The translations under genes were made by a program, and so were the position numbers. Under the pieces are notes generated by a model. It saw only the letters and a list, made by a program, of their open reading frames with translations, made no database searches and was not told the origin of the DNA. Shown here piece by piece: positions 34,131-44,850 of a stretch of DNA of 64,000 nt (position 1 is its first letter; the number at the start of each line of letters is the position of its first letter). Source of the stretch: Adiantum capillus-veneris. Taxonomy: Eukaryota > Streptophyta > Polypodiopsida > Polypodiales > Pteridaceae. The stretch spans positions 4,884,001 through 4,948,000 of the forward strand of contig CM043968.1 in NCBI GenBank assembly GCA_014529385.2, read 5' to 3'.

Positions 34131-35211
34131 TGTTGGACGGATACGCCGTGATGGACGTCAGCATAGTGAGAACTCACCTAACATAGAATGTCAGCTAAGG
34201 ACGAAGCTCGACCCGCAGGCACGTGGAAGCAAGCATAGGGTGTCAATCTACACTCGACCGACTCCTGACTAATTCCTACAAAGGTTTCTACCCATTGTCT
34301 AAGCTACAGCCTTCAAGAGTGCTTAAGAAGAGATTTCCTACAACGCTTACAAGAGCCAAACACCAATCAAACAGTCTCGAAACGCCACAGAACTTGAAGG
34401 AGACCATACTAACACGAATAGGTCGCTCTCCCTAAGGTCCATGAATCAAAATCTCAACCCAAAACACCCGGTGCAAAATCGCGTAGAATGTCTGGCCGAA
34501 ATTTGCAGGTCGTTGTTTTCGAAAATTGAAGTGCCTAATGTGTAGCTCTACTTAATGCAAACGCGTGGATATACTCAAATGTAGAAACGGACAACGTATG
34601 CTCACCGAATCACTAGATGAAGCTCGTAGATGAAGCTCGCAAAACCGGACCGTACGCGCGCAATGTAGGTATTGGCGCGTAGCTCTCGTCAGGGGCAACA
34701 CGCTACACTTCTTCGCAGTCGATTCCGACCACTGGTACGCACGTAGCGTCGAGAATAAGCTCTCACTCTCTCTCGTACACAGTACGCTCACTCACAGACA
34801 CTAGATCAGATTATTAGAAGTCCCTTACAAAGCTTTAGGTTTTGGCTTATATACTAAGCCTTAGAAAACCTAATGTCTAACCAAAATGACCTGATTTGTC
34901 CCTAGGCTTCTATAGAAATTAATTACAACACTGTGAGCTGGCTTTGCTCATCCAACAAGCATCTATGGCCAAAATACAATTGCCGACTTAAAATATGAAG
35001 TTCCCGTAAACATTACAAAAGTGGCCGTAATGGCTCAAAATGATAATAACGGGATATTTGATGATGTCCATGAGCTTGTATCTTCACATTACAGCATCCA
35101 TCTTCGTCTTCATCACTTCATCAGCATCTTTATTTGTAATCTTTAGAGAATCTTTGAGGAATCTTCATGGAATCTTTGTGGAAGCGTTGTTGAAAGGTTG
35201 ACCTGTCAACA
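34131..35211 (-). repeat. Element Y inner LTR, mosaic
   Basis: Same ends as the outer LTRs (TGTTGGACGG...GACCTGTCAACA read on plus). The outer few hundred bases match well, but about 34,290-34,790 is strongly diverged from the two outer copies. A purine tract lies on its right side and a primer site on its left, so in minus orientation it is both the 3' LTR of the internal region and the 5' LTR of the leader copy. Confidence 0.88.
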
Positions 35212-35228
35212 CTCTCTCCCTCCGAAGT
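35212..35228 (-). promoter_or_regulatory. Polypurine tract of element Y
   Basis: On the minus strand CTTCGGAGGGAGAG runs directly into the inner LTR start TGTTGACAGG. It is the expected primer site for plus-strand synthesis and marks the inner LTR as a 3' LTR. Confidence 0.75.
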
Positions 35229-36540
35229 CTTGTCGTCCCCGACAAGACCCTATGTGTGCAGTGGCCTTGACGAGTGCTTCATGTTTTGGTGTTGGTTGAA
35301 GCTTTTGTTGTTGCAGTTACTTCTACCAGATGCTTTGTATGTTGTAGAGGTACCTTTTTCTTGTACATGTAGTGTAGTTGAAGCCATAGCTCTCCCCCTC
35401 CGATTTGTTGTTGTAGCATGAATAAATCGAGTGAGGTTTGTTGTTGTAGCAAGTCTTTATCTTGGCAGCTCTGGATTGTTTGTTCTTTGGGTGTCATCCT
35501 GCACGTGTACCTGTAATCTTGAAGCCTTTTTGAAATTTTTCTGGGCCGTTCCCCTTTGATCTTCTAGTTGATGAGCATGTAGTAGTTTGGGGATGTCGTT
35601 GGTCTGCTTGTCTGTGTTTTTATAAGAAAAAAAAAATAGTAAAAATAAAATGTGGCGTATATTACAAAATGAAGGTCTTGGATACCTGGATAGGACTAAA
35701 GGGAAAAACCCAGTGGGAAAAATATGCCTTTAGTCACAATTAAATGTGAGGCTATATGTACTTATGTTCCGATGTAACCGAGTTTTGTTGAGTTAAAGTA
35801 CTTATGGCCGTATGGCTACTATTATTGACTGGATATACATTGGATAAGTGTTAGTAGCTTGAAGTCAAAGTCGTTGTTGTTGAGCAAATGCTTATGAAAC
35901 TTGTTACCGCTTCGTCACCATCATTTTGTTGTGTAAGTGCATGGGTGGAACACAAATCGTGTCAAATGCAAACGTCCAATGATGGGACATTATATATGCT
36001 TGCACAGATAGATGCATGGGAAACAATATGCGGTGCGAGAGGAGTTTGAATGGGTGCTTCCAGGAGTGAACGTAGCTAGAGAAGCAAAAATATATTTGAC
36101 TTCAAGAGCTGTCGTTACTCACAAGAAGGGTTTTTGTCGATGATGTTTTGTCCACTCTCCTCACTGTGTTCATGTGCATGTTTTCTGGACTACTCTGCCA
36201 CTCCACCATTTAAAATAGTAGACTTCGACTCTTATGCTCACCTATCCAGCATGAGCGACCCCATTTTACAATATGCTCGACTCTTCCAGCTTGAGCTATA
36301 ATCTAAATATCTAGACTCATAGACCACCAAAAATATTAAGACATGAAGCTTGGGTATGACGTTTGCTCATTTAGTGGCTCAGCTGCCCGACTCTTGACTC
36401 TTATGCCATGATTTTTATGGCGACTTGACTTACTCTCGGGAGCTTTCGACCAAGAATAGGTTTTGAAATTCAAAACTCCCATCCTCGAAGAGAGGATTTG
36501 TAAAGGACCATACTGGCAATATTGGTTTCTTTTGCCATAC
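35229..36540. other. Element Y 3' region without a clear gene
   Basis: Downstream of the gag-like genes on the minus strand. Short Leu/Val-rich open frames only; no RT, RNase H or integrase motif on either strand. Confidence 0.5.
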
Positions 36541-37644
36541 CTAGGTGACCTTGGTTGTCAAAATTTCTTTTTGTTGTTGTTGGTCCCTTGGTTGAGAAGA
36601 TTGGCTCGCTCCATTCTCTGTAACACTTTGTCTATCATGTCTTGACATTTCTTGAGAGCTAGAGATGACTTCAATCTTCTTCGTTATGTGTTGTTCCTTT
36701 GACACCCATTTGTATCTGCATCGTGTGATTAGCGTATCTTTGCAGATATCCTTTGCCTTGACTGTGACAATGTCCTTGATTTTTCCTTCCGTGAAATTGC
36801 AATTATTTTCAAGCTGAAGTCGTCTGATTGAAGAATGTTTACCTGGCATCTTTGGTAGCCAGATTCTCCAATTTCCTTGATAGTAACCTTGTGCTTGAAG
36901 AATTGTAGATGGCACTTCTTATGATGTTTGTGATGTCGTCTTGAGATGTACAAGAGTGTCATTTGTGGGATTTTGTACCGATGAAGTCCGATGATGTTGT
37001 GAAGGCGAGTTTGATTTGAAATTTCCTATGTACTTGTGACGCGCCTTGTTGGTTGGTCTCCTTTGGTGAGAGGAATATGAGCCTTGTTTCTGTTGCGATC
37101 GCTTTTTGAAGCCTTTATTTACTGCATAAGCTGAGATTTTTGGTTTTGGTAACCAAATTTCCTTGTGACCTTCATAATAGCCTTGCTCTTCCAGTCTGTA
37201 TTGGGAGGCTATCCAACCTATGTGTGTACCTTCCATGTGTTGGCTACGATCATCTACCCATATTGGGTCCTTGACTTTGATTTCTTCAGCTTTGATGTAG
37301 ACCTTTGAAGATTTTTGTCGACAATGATCTCGCAGTGTAGGGTATTTTGGTTGAAAAACTTTCTTTGGAGTCTGCCTTGGGCGTGGAAGCGTATTGACCG
37401 TTGATGTAGAAGCATTATCTTGAACCTGAGTGGGTTGGACTGAAGACTTTGATTGAAGAGGATGCATGTGTTGGTAGAACATTTGTGCGCTAACTTTAGC
37501 TTTTCCTTTGTCAGCAGCCGATAATCTTGGAGCGGTCGTAGGCTGCCTTTCTTGAGAGCTAGTTGTGATGACCATTGTTGAAAATCCAGGTTCTTGTTCA
37601 ACTGTCTTTGCCCATTTCTTGGACAAAATCAAATGTGTGCTCAT
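36541..37644 (-). pseudogene. Element Y basic, repeat-bearing C-terminal protein
   Basis: Two adjoining minus-strand open frames (37,644-36,919 and 36,915-36,541). They are rich in Lys, Gln and Ser. A sequence like QGYYEGHKEIWLPK occurs near 37,150-37,190 and again as QGYYQGNWRIWLPK near 36,850-36,900, and a related IGYYKGLPYYEDD lies at the start of the gag-like gene, so a short module has been repeated within the element. No enzyme motif. Possibly an RNA- or chromatin-binding tail of the Gag-like polyprotein. Confidence 0.5.
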
Positions 37645-38015
37645 TTTTTATGAATCCACCACTATGAATTTGTCTTTAATGACCCTTGACCGTACTTTAA
37701 GGGTGGCTTCTACAATCCCCAAACTTATGACCTCGATTCCATGTGATATGGAAACCTTTACCTCGGCTTATCTAGAAGTAACCATAGCCCATAAGACATG
37801 ACATTAGTCGTGGCAATGCAATCTATGTCTGCTGTAAAATTGAATTTCAGTTTCTCATGCACATCCAACGAGAATTTAATCTTCTTGTTGGCTGCCAAGT
37901 AACTGATGTCCTCTTTGTTTTTGGTACTTTTCTTGGACTTTTGTGCCTTGGAAGCTTTGTCATCCTCTTGTATGTTGAGCTTATTTATCATTTGACTGGT
38001 TGTAGCATGTCCCAA
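37645..38015 (-). pseudogene. Element Y retropepsin-like domain without D-S/T-G
   Basis: Minus-strand segment with KFSLDVHEKLKFNF, then DIDCIATTNVMSYGLW, where a retropepsin normally has D-S/T-G-A followed by xNxMS. Downstream, after a stop, VSISHGIEVISLGIVEATL and KDKFIVVD match the usual second half of such proteases. The catalytic triplet is D-I-D, so the domain is probably inactive or a structural remnant. Assignment rests on motif layout only. Confidence 0.45.
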
Positions 38016-38060
38016 GTGCTTACTATCTTCTGATCTATAGCTTCGGGAAAGGTCTATAGC

Positions 38061-38972
38061 CTAAGTAGCTTGTTGGTCTTCATTGCTAGTTTCTGACTGT
38101 GACGCCTTGACTCTTGATTTCAAAAGCTCTTTGTCACTATTTACTGCTTCTAGCACTTGAAGGTAATTCAATGGTGACTTTTCTTCTTGGAAATCTTTTG
38201 AAGTTTGTGTAGTAGGATGTTGAGTTTGACTCTCTTCTTCTGATGCAATGGTCGCCGTGGCCTTTGGTTTCCATTGTTCCATGGGTTTTTGTAGAGTCTC
38301 TTCTTGAAAATATTCATTCATATCCTGTATTGCTTGTCCTTGGTAGTCAATTTTGAAGTCGGTCATTACCCTTTCTTCTGTGCATTTTATGTCTTCAGTT
38401 ACATCTTCTTTTAGCTTCTCATACTCTTTGATTTGTTCAATCACCAATGAAGAGTCCACAATGGAAAATTTATTTGGTAGACTTTCAGCTTCCTCCATTG
38501 ACTCTATTTGCGTGTCTTCCACTTGTGATGTGGCACTAAGAATTTTTGTTACCTCTACCACTTCTTCTTGTGTTGGCTCACTATGGTCAGAATCTTGGCT
38601 TCTTTTTCTCTCGACCCTTGAATTGCGAGCTTCATCTTCATCACCTTGTGGATGCTTTGACTTGTCCTCACTGAGGTTTCTTAAATGATCTTGAATCAAC
38701 TGATTAAATTGATCTTTTTTGAAAGCCTGATTCTCTATGATAATGTTGTTGACACCCTTGACTTCAAGTAACTGTGTCTTGAGCCTATCTTTTGTGCTCT
38801 GCGACAAGATCTGCTTCTTTTCCGGAGATCTTCTTAGGGATTCTTTCTTCCGTTTATCTTGTTGTCACTGTCTGAACTTTGCTTTTAGCTTGTTGCTTCT
38901 TCTTTTCCATGTAGATCTTTGTTGGGCAGTCCTTTACTAAATGACCAATGGCACATTGGTTGCAATATGTCA
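38061..38972 (-). pseudogene. Element Y zinc knuckle and acidic coiled-coil segment
   Basis: At 38,964-38,926 the minus strand codes CNQCAIGHLVKDC, a CCHC knuckle with spacing C-x2-C-x3-H-x4-C, one residue shorter than the common form. It marks the protein as Gag-like and RNA-binding. A 248-codon segment follows (38,807-38,061), strongly acidic and Gln/Glu/Ser-rich, probably helical. A frame change separates the two parts. Confidence 0.65.
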
Positions 38973-39044
38973 CTATCTCAACATGTGCACCCTTTGGACG
39001 AGGCAGCTCTCCATAATACTGCTGATAATGATTTCCTGTGGTAT

Positions 39045-39593
39045 CTAGATACAGATATGAGCTTTCTTTGCATGCATGAACCTGTAGATTACGACTAACT
39101 TAGGTGTATCCACTGGCTTCGTCTCTTTATCCTTCATCATCTTGTCCTTGAGAAGCTGAAAATAGCTTCCATTATTGCTTGCATACAAGATCAAATCACT
39201 ATCCATGTTTTCTAGCAGTTGTAATGCTAATTCTTCCATCAGTATATGTTCTTTGACGTGGGGCTTCTGCATAGCCTTAGGGCTATGTTTCCGAGTTGAT
39301 TTTGGCTAGTTCTGCACCGAGGGTGAAGATCGAACCGAATCTTTGTTTTCCGTTTCCTTGGATGGTGATTTTGGACGGGGTCCAAGTATGTGACTTACAG
39401 GTTGACCACAATTGCTAAACTCATCCATATTTTTCACATCGGCTATTTCATAGTGCCTATCGTATTTGTCGACCACAATGACATCTTGATCTGACCTTCT
39501 ACATTGGGCATTGTGAATTTCCAGTGGTTTCTCCTCCGGCTCAGCATCTTCCAATGCTTCTTGAAATTCCACTTGGGCTCCTGAAAAGGACAC
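39045..39593 (-). pseudogene. Element Y Gag-like middle segments
   Basis: Two short minus-strand open frames (39,593-39,306 and 39,272-39,045) between the main Gag-like gene and the zinc knuckle, probably one coding sequence broken by stops. One contains ELALQLLENMDSDLILYA. No domain recognised. Confidence 0.45.
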
Positions 39594-39608
39594 TGCTTTT
39601 TGTAAAAC

Positions 39609-40616
39609 TCAACTTCTTAATCCCACTCTTGAAGAGATAGGGTCTCTTCGTTGAGTTTGAACTCCCCCCATCCGAGAGGGTTCCATATCTAATGTTGGCA
39701 TCTGTTTAATGCCTGATGATATGACTTCTTGTGCTTTGTTAAGTAGCTCTTGAGACCGAGCTAGTTCTTTTTGAAGTTGTGCTATCTTCATAGGTGATAC
39801 TTCCAGCGTATTCCCTGTTTGTGCAATTTGGTGTGTTTGTGCTTTGTCTTGTGCTGGTGCGGTGCACAAGACTTGTGCCGTGTCTTTCCATGTGGTATCT
39901 TGTGTTGTGCCTTGTTGTGTGTCATGTGGTGTGTCACTCATTTCTGCATTGACAGTTGTAGGTGTCAATTCTTCCAGGTGCGTAGTTAGAGGTAAACCCA
40001 TGACGAGATGGTATACATTACCACCTTTAGACATGTAGTCTTCTCGTCTTGAGCCAAACGCTTCTGCTGCAAAATAATGATTGTTTTCTACAAGAACTTC
40101 ATGACTTGTGACAGCCCTGTAGTATCGACCGTCTTCGTCTCCATAGAGGGTACCAATTTTCCGTTTTCCATCTTGTGCTTTGTACAAAAAACTACTTGGA
40201 GGATATGTGCAAATATCTATAAGTTGATCTTTGTACAACACTTCTATCTCATTGTCGATGTACAAAAAACTACTTGGAGGATATGTGCAGATATCTATAA
40301 GTTGATCTTTGTACAACATTTCTATCTCATTGTCGATGTATTTTCCGTGCCTCATGTAAATTGATCCCAGACAATTTTCCATGAAATCTGGATGCGTGTG
40401 TAGTACGTTCTTCGCTATTTCAACTTCCACATATTGAGATGTCCGAGTTTCCTCTGTATCTTTCTTTGTCTTGATGTACAAATTCCGATTGTCATCCTCA
40501 TAGTATGGCAGTCCTTTGTAGTATCCAATCAGAGAGATCCAAATTTGCTCTCTTGTAATTTCTGTGGATGTACTTGAAGCTTCTTCCTGACTAGTCTGAT
40601 TCCTTTGAGACGCCAT
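39609..40616 (-). CDS. Element Y Gag-like gene
   Basis: 335 codons from ATG 40,616, the first long gene behind the leader. It starts MASQRNQTSQEEASS, then IWISLIGYYKGLPYYEDD. Residues of about 94-145 contain a 26-residue exact-length duplication (YIDNEIE(M/V)LYKDQLIDIC...), from a 78-bp tandem repeat. The C-terminal third is Thr/Gln-rich and ends with a heptad-like helix (LQKELARSQELLNKAQEV). I recognise no enzyme domain. Position, helices and the downstream zinc knuckle make Gag the best guess; it would form particles with enzymes supplied by another element. Confidence 0.55.
   Translation of the reverse strand: MASQRNQTSQEEASSTSTEITREQIWISLIGYYKGLPYYEDDNRNLYIKTKKDTEETRTSQYVEVEIAKNVLHTHPDFMENCLGSIYMRHGKYIDNEIEMLYKDQLIDICTYPPSSFLYIDNEIEVLYKDQLIDICTYPPSSFLYKAQDGKRKIGTLYGDEDGRYYRAVTSHEVLVENNHYFAAEAFGSRREDYMSKGGNVYHLVMGLPLTTHLEELTPTTVNAEMSDTPHDTQQGTTQDTTWKDTAQVLCTAPAQDKAQTHQIAQTGNTLEVSPMKIAQLQKELARSQELLNKAQEVISSGIKQMPTLDMEPSRMGGVQTQRRDPISSRVGLRS
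40183..40338. repeat. Two 78-bp tandem units inside the Gag-like gene
   Basis: Units 40,183-40,260 and 40,261-40,338 differ at two or three bases. The length of 26 codons keeps the frame open. Confidence 0.93.
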
Positions 40617-41034
40617 TACTTTCGTCTTGACTCCCTTGTTATATATGTTCGGTGATAGCTCTAATTGCTTGCCTCAATGCTAATAAAAAATATTAGCACC
40701 CTTGTGTCGGTCTTTTTTGCTTGAGGTCCTTCAGCTTTTGTGGATGCCTTAATCTCTGAGTTTTCTGAACTGGGCTTTGCTTGAACTTCTTAGCTCCCTT
40801 GCTTGCCAAGGCTGATACTGACTTGTCTGGCTGCTTGCTTTGCCTAGAGCTTTTTAGCAGGCCTCGATCTAGTGGAAGCATTGTGATAAGTTATGCAACT
40901 TACCACTATACTACAACGACTGCTCCCTTTGTAGCGATTCTTGAGTCGAGTTAACCTGTGTTCACTTTAGCACACAATCTACAAAATTCTATTTAGCTGG
41001 CAAACTTTTTCACAATGAATGCAAAAATTCTTGA

Positions 41035-43780
41035 TGTACCTTTGACGGCTACACTTGTTCCTTGAGCTCGGAAGTGACTTTCAAGTTCGCTTTTAGTTGA
41101 ACTAAACTTAAGCTAGCACAAGAGAATTATGCACAAGTCACAGTGATTTGCTAGCAAAAATCTTGTGTTAAAGTTCTCCAAAACTTGCGACTGTTGTTGC
41201 AAAATCAAGAGTCCTTGTGAATGGTCTTTTTTGCTACCAGATTTGTGTATGGACGTACACTAGACCGTAGTTAACTTTTACACCTTTCTGCGGGTGACCA
41301 ATGGTTTTCCCAAAAGATAATTTCAATCTGCTAACTTAGCAGTCTTCAAAAACCGTGACCGTTTTCTCACAATTCTTTCGAACTGTCGGTTTTAGACACC
41401 CTTGACTTCCGGATTCATTTTGAGACCTTAAACGACGTTCTCAGGCTCTCAGGCTACATTTTGATATAAAAACTTTTCCGATCCGATACCGTTTGTGAAA
41501 GTTATGGCCAAAATAGTGAAATGCAGTTTAGAATGGTCAAAATGAGTCCAAATTCAATTTTGAAAGAAGATTTGGGATCTCTGTGACACTGTGAACACTC
41601 TTGTATGGTCAAAATTACAGTTGGACCCTAAAACTGGCCTGGAGACATCCTACACGTAGGATGTCTATATGCTCAGAATTTAACAAAATTTGGTCCAGAG
41701 ACTCCCCTTAAGTCCAGCAACACAATGGTATGATCAGAATTTCATTTGGACCTAAAAATGGCCTTGAGACTTCCTACGTGTAGGATGTCTTTTTGCTCAG
41801 AATGACTTGCAATTTTCACCCCAGCTTCTCCTTGATGTGCTGATCACAGTGGTGTGCTCATAGGTGGGTTTGGAGTCCTAAATCAAGCTGGAGACATCCT
41901 ACGCGTAGGATGTCTAACTACTCATATTTTGTCCAAACTTGATCCCAAGATTCTCCTAGTGCTGAGCAACCCAATGGTATGCTTAGAATTGAATTTGGAT
42001 GCCACTAGGTCAAGATTTGGGCTGCATAAGCTTCTAGTGCACTCCAAGAGTAGGATGTCTGACAATTCTTGTCTTTGCTTGGTAAATAGTCCAAACAAGG
42101 TCCAAATTCACTTTTTGAAAAAAAGATCTGGAATCCTTGAGACACTTAGAACCTCCCTATATGGCTACAATAGAATTTTGACCTCTTTATGACCCTGGAG
42201 ACATCCTACGCGTAGGATGTCTTTTTTCTCTATTTCAGCTCAAACTTCCACTGTAGCTTCCCCTTGATGTGCTAAACTCACAACTATTTTTACTTTTTGA
42301 TTCTGACACCTATAGGTTGGTCAATTGATCAAGAATCTGTTCCAAAAGCATGATGTCTGTTGTGATGAATTCCCAAGCCAAATCAACTCCAAATTGGACC
42401 AAATTTGCCTAGGAGGCTTATCTAAGCCTATATCACAGCATGGTATGGTCACAGGAGAATTTTGGTCTCAGAATCATGCAGTAGACATCCTACGCGTAGG
42501 ATGTCTTTTTGCTCAGAATGAACCCAAACTTGGACCAAAGATTCCCCTAGTCTTCAGCAACCCACTAGGATGCTTAGATTTGAGTTTGGATGTCAAAAGA
42601 CCCAAAAACTAGCTATTCTTGCCTTTTTCAGTCAAAAATGCTAAAGTCTGTTCAATCTTCCTTTCACTGACCCAAATGAGATGAAATTTATCACATGCAC
42701 TCAATACAAAATTTAGAACATGCCTTTGGAGCCATCCTATGGTTTGGTCTCAAAATTAGGCCTTGGACACAATTTGGGTAGGATGTCTGGCAATTCTCGT
42801 CTTTTGGCTTTAATGTGTCAAAATTTGGTCAAATTTCCACTTTCCAGGTGAAAATAGGGTAGAACCTACCTTCTAAACACACTAGTAACCTCATATTTTC
42901 AAAAAAGGTGCCCAGATCACCCTGTAGACATCCTACGCGTAGGATGTCTACTGCTTATTTTTTTAGACTGAAGTGTCCCTGATGCTTCCTTATGCTCTCA
43001 GCAAGTGCAAGTATACTTCACAATTGCAAAAACATGCAAAAATCACTCAATTTAAGCCTTTTTTGAAATTTTACGTTTTTTGACTCCGCCTTTTGGCTTT
43101 TGGTCAACAAAAATAGGGAAAAACACTCAAGTCAATATGTTACTAGGGTAAAACCTACCCTCTGAACCCACTGGTAACCTCAGTTTTCCCAAATTCCCTG
43201 CCAAAATTGCCTTGGAGACATCCTACGCGTAGGATGTCTACTGTCTTAAAATTCAATTTTTTTCTAGTAGTAGTATTCCCTATGCTTTGTAGAGCTCTCA
43301 GCAATAACCACAGAAACTTTTGGACTTCAAATCAACTTCCAAACACAAGTTATCGTCTTTTCTATTTAGCTTTTTCCATTTCTCTGATGAGCCTAACAGC
43401 AAATAAGACATGCATAAAGTACTCTAGATCAGCAATCAAGATATCCTACTTATCCTACTCCTACTCATCATGTGAGATGGTGATTTTGATGTCTTGGTTG
43501 CTTCCTGGTCTCACACGGAGTCTCAAGTCAACCTACCATCACATCTACCACTCGAACTCCTACTCTCTACACCACAACCTACTACTACCTAATACTACCT
43601 AAGAAGGAAGATCTAGGCCAGACACACGCTCCCTAGACTCCTCCTAAGACCTAGAGAGTCCACCACCCTCTGATCCTATCTAAATGTAAAACAGTACTCT
43701 GGCAAGCAAGAGGGACCTCTATCCTCAAGGACTAGTCTCGGTCACCTACTTAGGACCCTCGTCCCCGACAACGGCGCCAA
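41035..43780 (-). repeat. Element Y leader, outer copy, with palindrome array
   Basis: The 5' leader behind the right outer LTR. Palindromes of 24 bp (half AGACATCCTACG plus reverse complement) start at 41,643, 41,767, 41,892, 42,199, 42,483, 42,926 and 43,216; the first two have mismatches. Spacings are 124, 125, 307, 284, 443 and 290 bp. Half-sites lie near 42,050 and 42,779. The text between palindromes is itself a degenerate repeat (TTGGTCCAAGATTCTCCTAG-like). No coding. Confidence 0.88.
43760..43780 (-). promoter_or_regulatory. Primer-binding site behind the right outer LTR
   Basis: On the minus strand TTGGCGCCGTTGTCGGGGAC follows the LTR end directly. It is closer to the TGGCGCCGTTGCCGGGGA consensus than the other two copies. 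Confidence 0.8.
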
Positions 43781-44845
43781 TGTTGGACGGATACGCCGTG
43801 ACGAACGTCAGCATAGCGAGAACTCACCTAACATATAATGTCAACTGAGGACGGAGCTCGACCCGCAGGCGCGTGGAAGCAAGCAAAGGGTGTCAACCTC
43901 TACTCGACCGACTAATGACTACTTCCTACAGAGATATCAAATCTACACGCCATCAGTTCTGTGAATGTGAGAGTCTCCTATGATGCTACCGCAAGCCAAA
44001 AGCCCATTAGACGTTCTCGAAACGTTACGAAACTTGAGGGATATCCTATCACCACCAATAGGCCACTCTTCCTAAGGTCCGTGACCAAAAAAACCTACCC
44101 AATATCCTCCGTGCAAAAAACGCGTAGGATGTCTGGCCGGTTTTTGCAGGTCAACGTTTCCGAAAACTAAAGTGCCTAATGTGTAGTTCTACTCGCTCTG
44201 ATCGCGTGGATATGGTGAAATGCAAAAATGAACAACAGTTACTCACCGAAACTCCAAAAGTAGCTCGCGGGTGAATCTGCCAAAACACAGACGAACGCGC
44301 GTGATGTAAGCATCAACGCGTAGCTCTCCTCGTGGGCAACACGTTGCTGCTCTCCGTTTACTATTCCGACCACCGTAGCTCCTGTAGCACACACACACAC
44401 TCTCTCACTCTCTCGCAGTCTCCCAACGACACAGAAGATCAGATTATTAGAAGTCTCTTTACAAAGCTTTAGGTTTTGGCTTATACACTAAGCCTTAGAA
44501 AACCTAATGTCCGATCAAAATGACCTGATTTGTCCCTAGGCTTGTATAGAGCTTAATTACAACACTGTGAGCTGGCTTTGCTCATCCAACAAGCATCTGT
44601 GGCCAAAATACAATTGCCGACTTAAAATATGAAGCTCCCATAAACATTACAAAAGTGGCCGTAATGGCTCAAAATGATAATAACGGGATATTTGATGATG
44701 TCCATGAGCTTGTATCTTCACATTACAGCATCCATCTTCGTCTTCATCAATTCATGAGCATCTTTATTTGGAATCTTTAGAGAATCTTTGATGAATCTTC
44801 ATGGAATCTTTGTGGAAGCGTTGTTGAAAGGTTGACCTGTCAACA
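43781..44845 (-). repeat. Element Y outer LTR, minus orientation
   Basis: 1,065 bp, inverted partner of 30,380-31,450. Its U3 end touches the ACTTG duplication. It contains GCGTAGGATGTCTGGCCGG, the half-palindrome also seen in the left LTR. Confidence 0.92.
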
Positions 44846-44850
44846 ACTTG

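Larger units (their letters stand above)
30380..44845 (-). mobile_element. Non-autonomous LTR element Y with inverted outer LTRs
   Basis: A 14.5-kb insertion in the chromovirus integrase gene. Target duplication ACTTG lies at 30,375-30,379 and 44,846-44,850; without Y the host frame reads straight through (QFYL to PGLHV). Both outer ends are the same LTR end, TGTTGACAGG at left and its complement at right: the left LTR is in plus and the right LTR in minus orientation. A third, minus-oriented LTR lies inside at 34,131-35,211. Minus-strand order: LTR, primer site, leader with palindromes, gag-like genes, purine tract, inner LTR, second primer site and leader, then the short inverted left LTR unit. 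No RT or integrase is present. Confidence 0.85.

Noticed and set aside
30380-44845. DNA transposon with 1-kb terminal inverted repeats
   Set aside because: The inverted repeats are LTRs with primer sites and a purine tract, the target duplication is 5 bp, and Gag-like genes are present.
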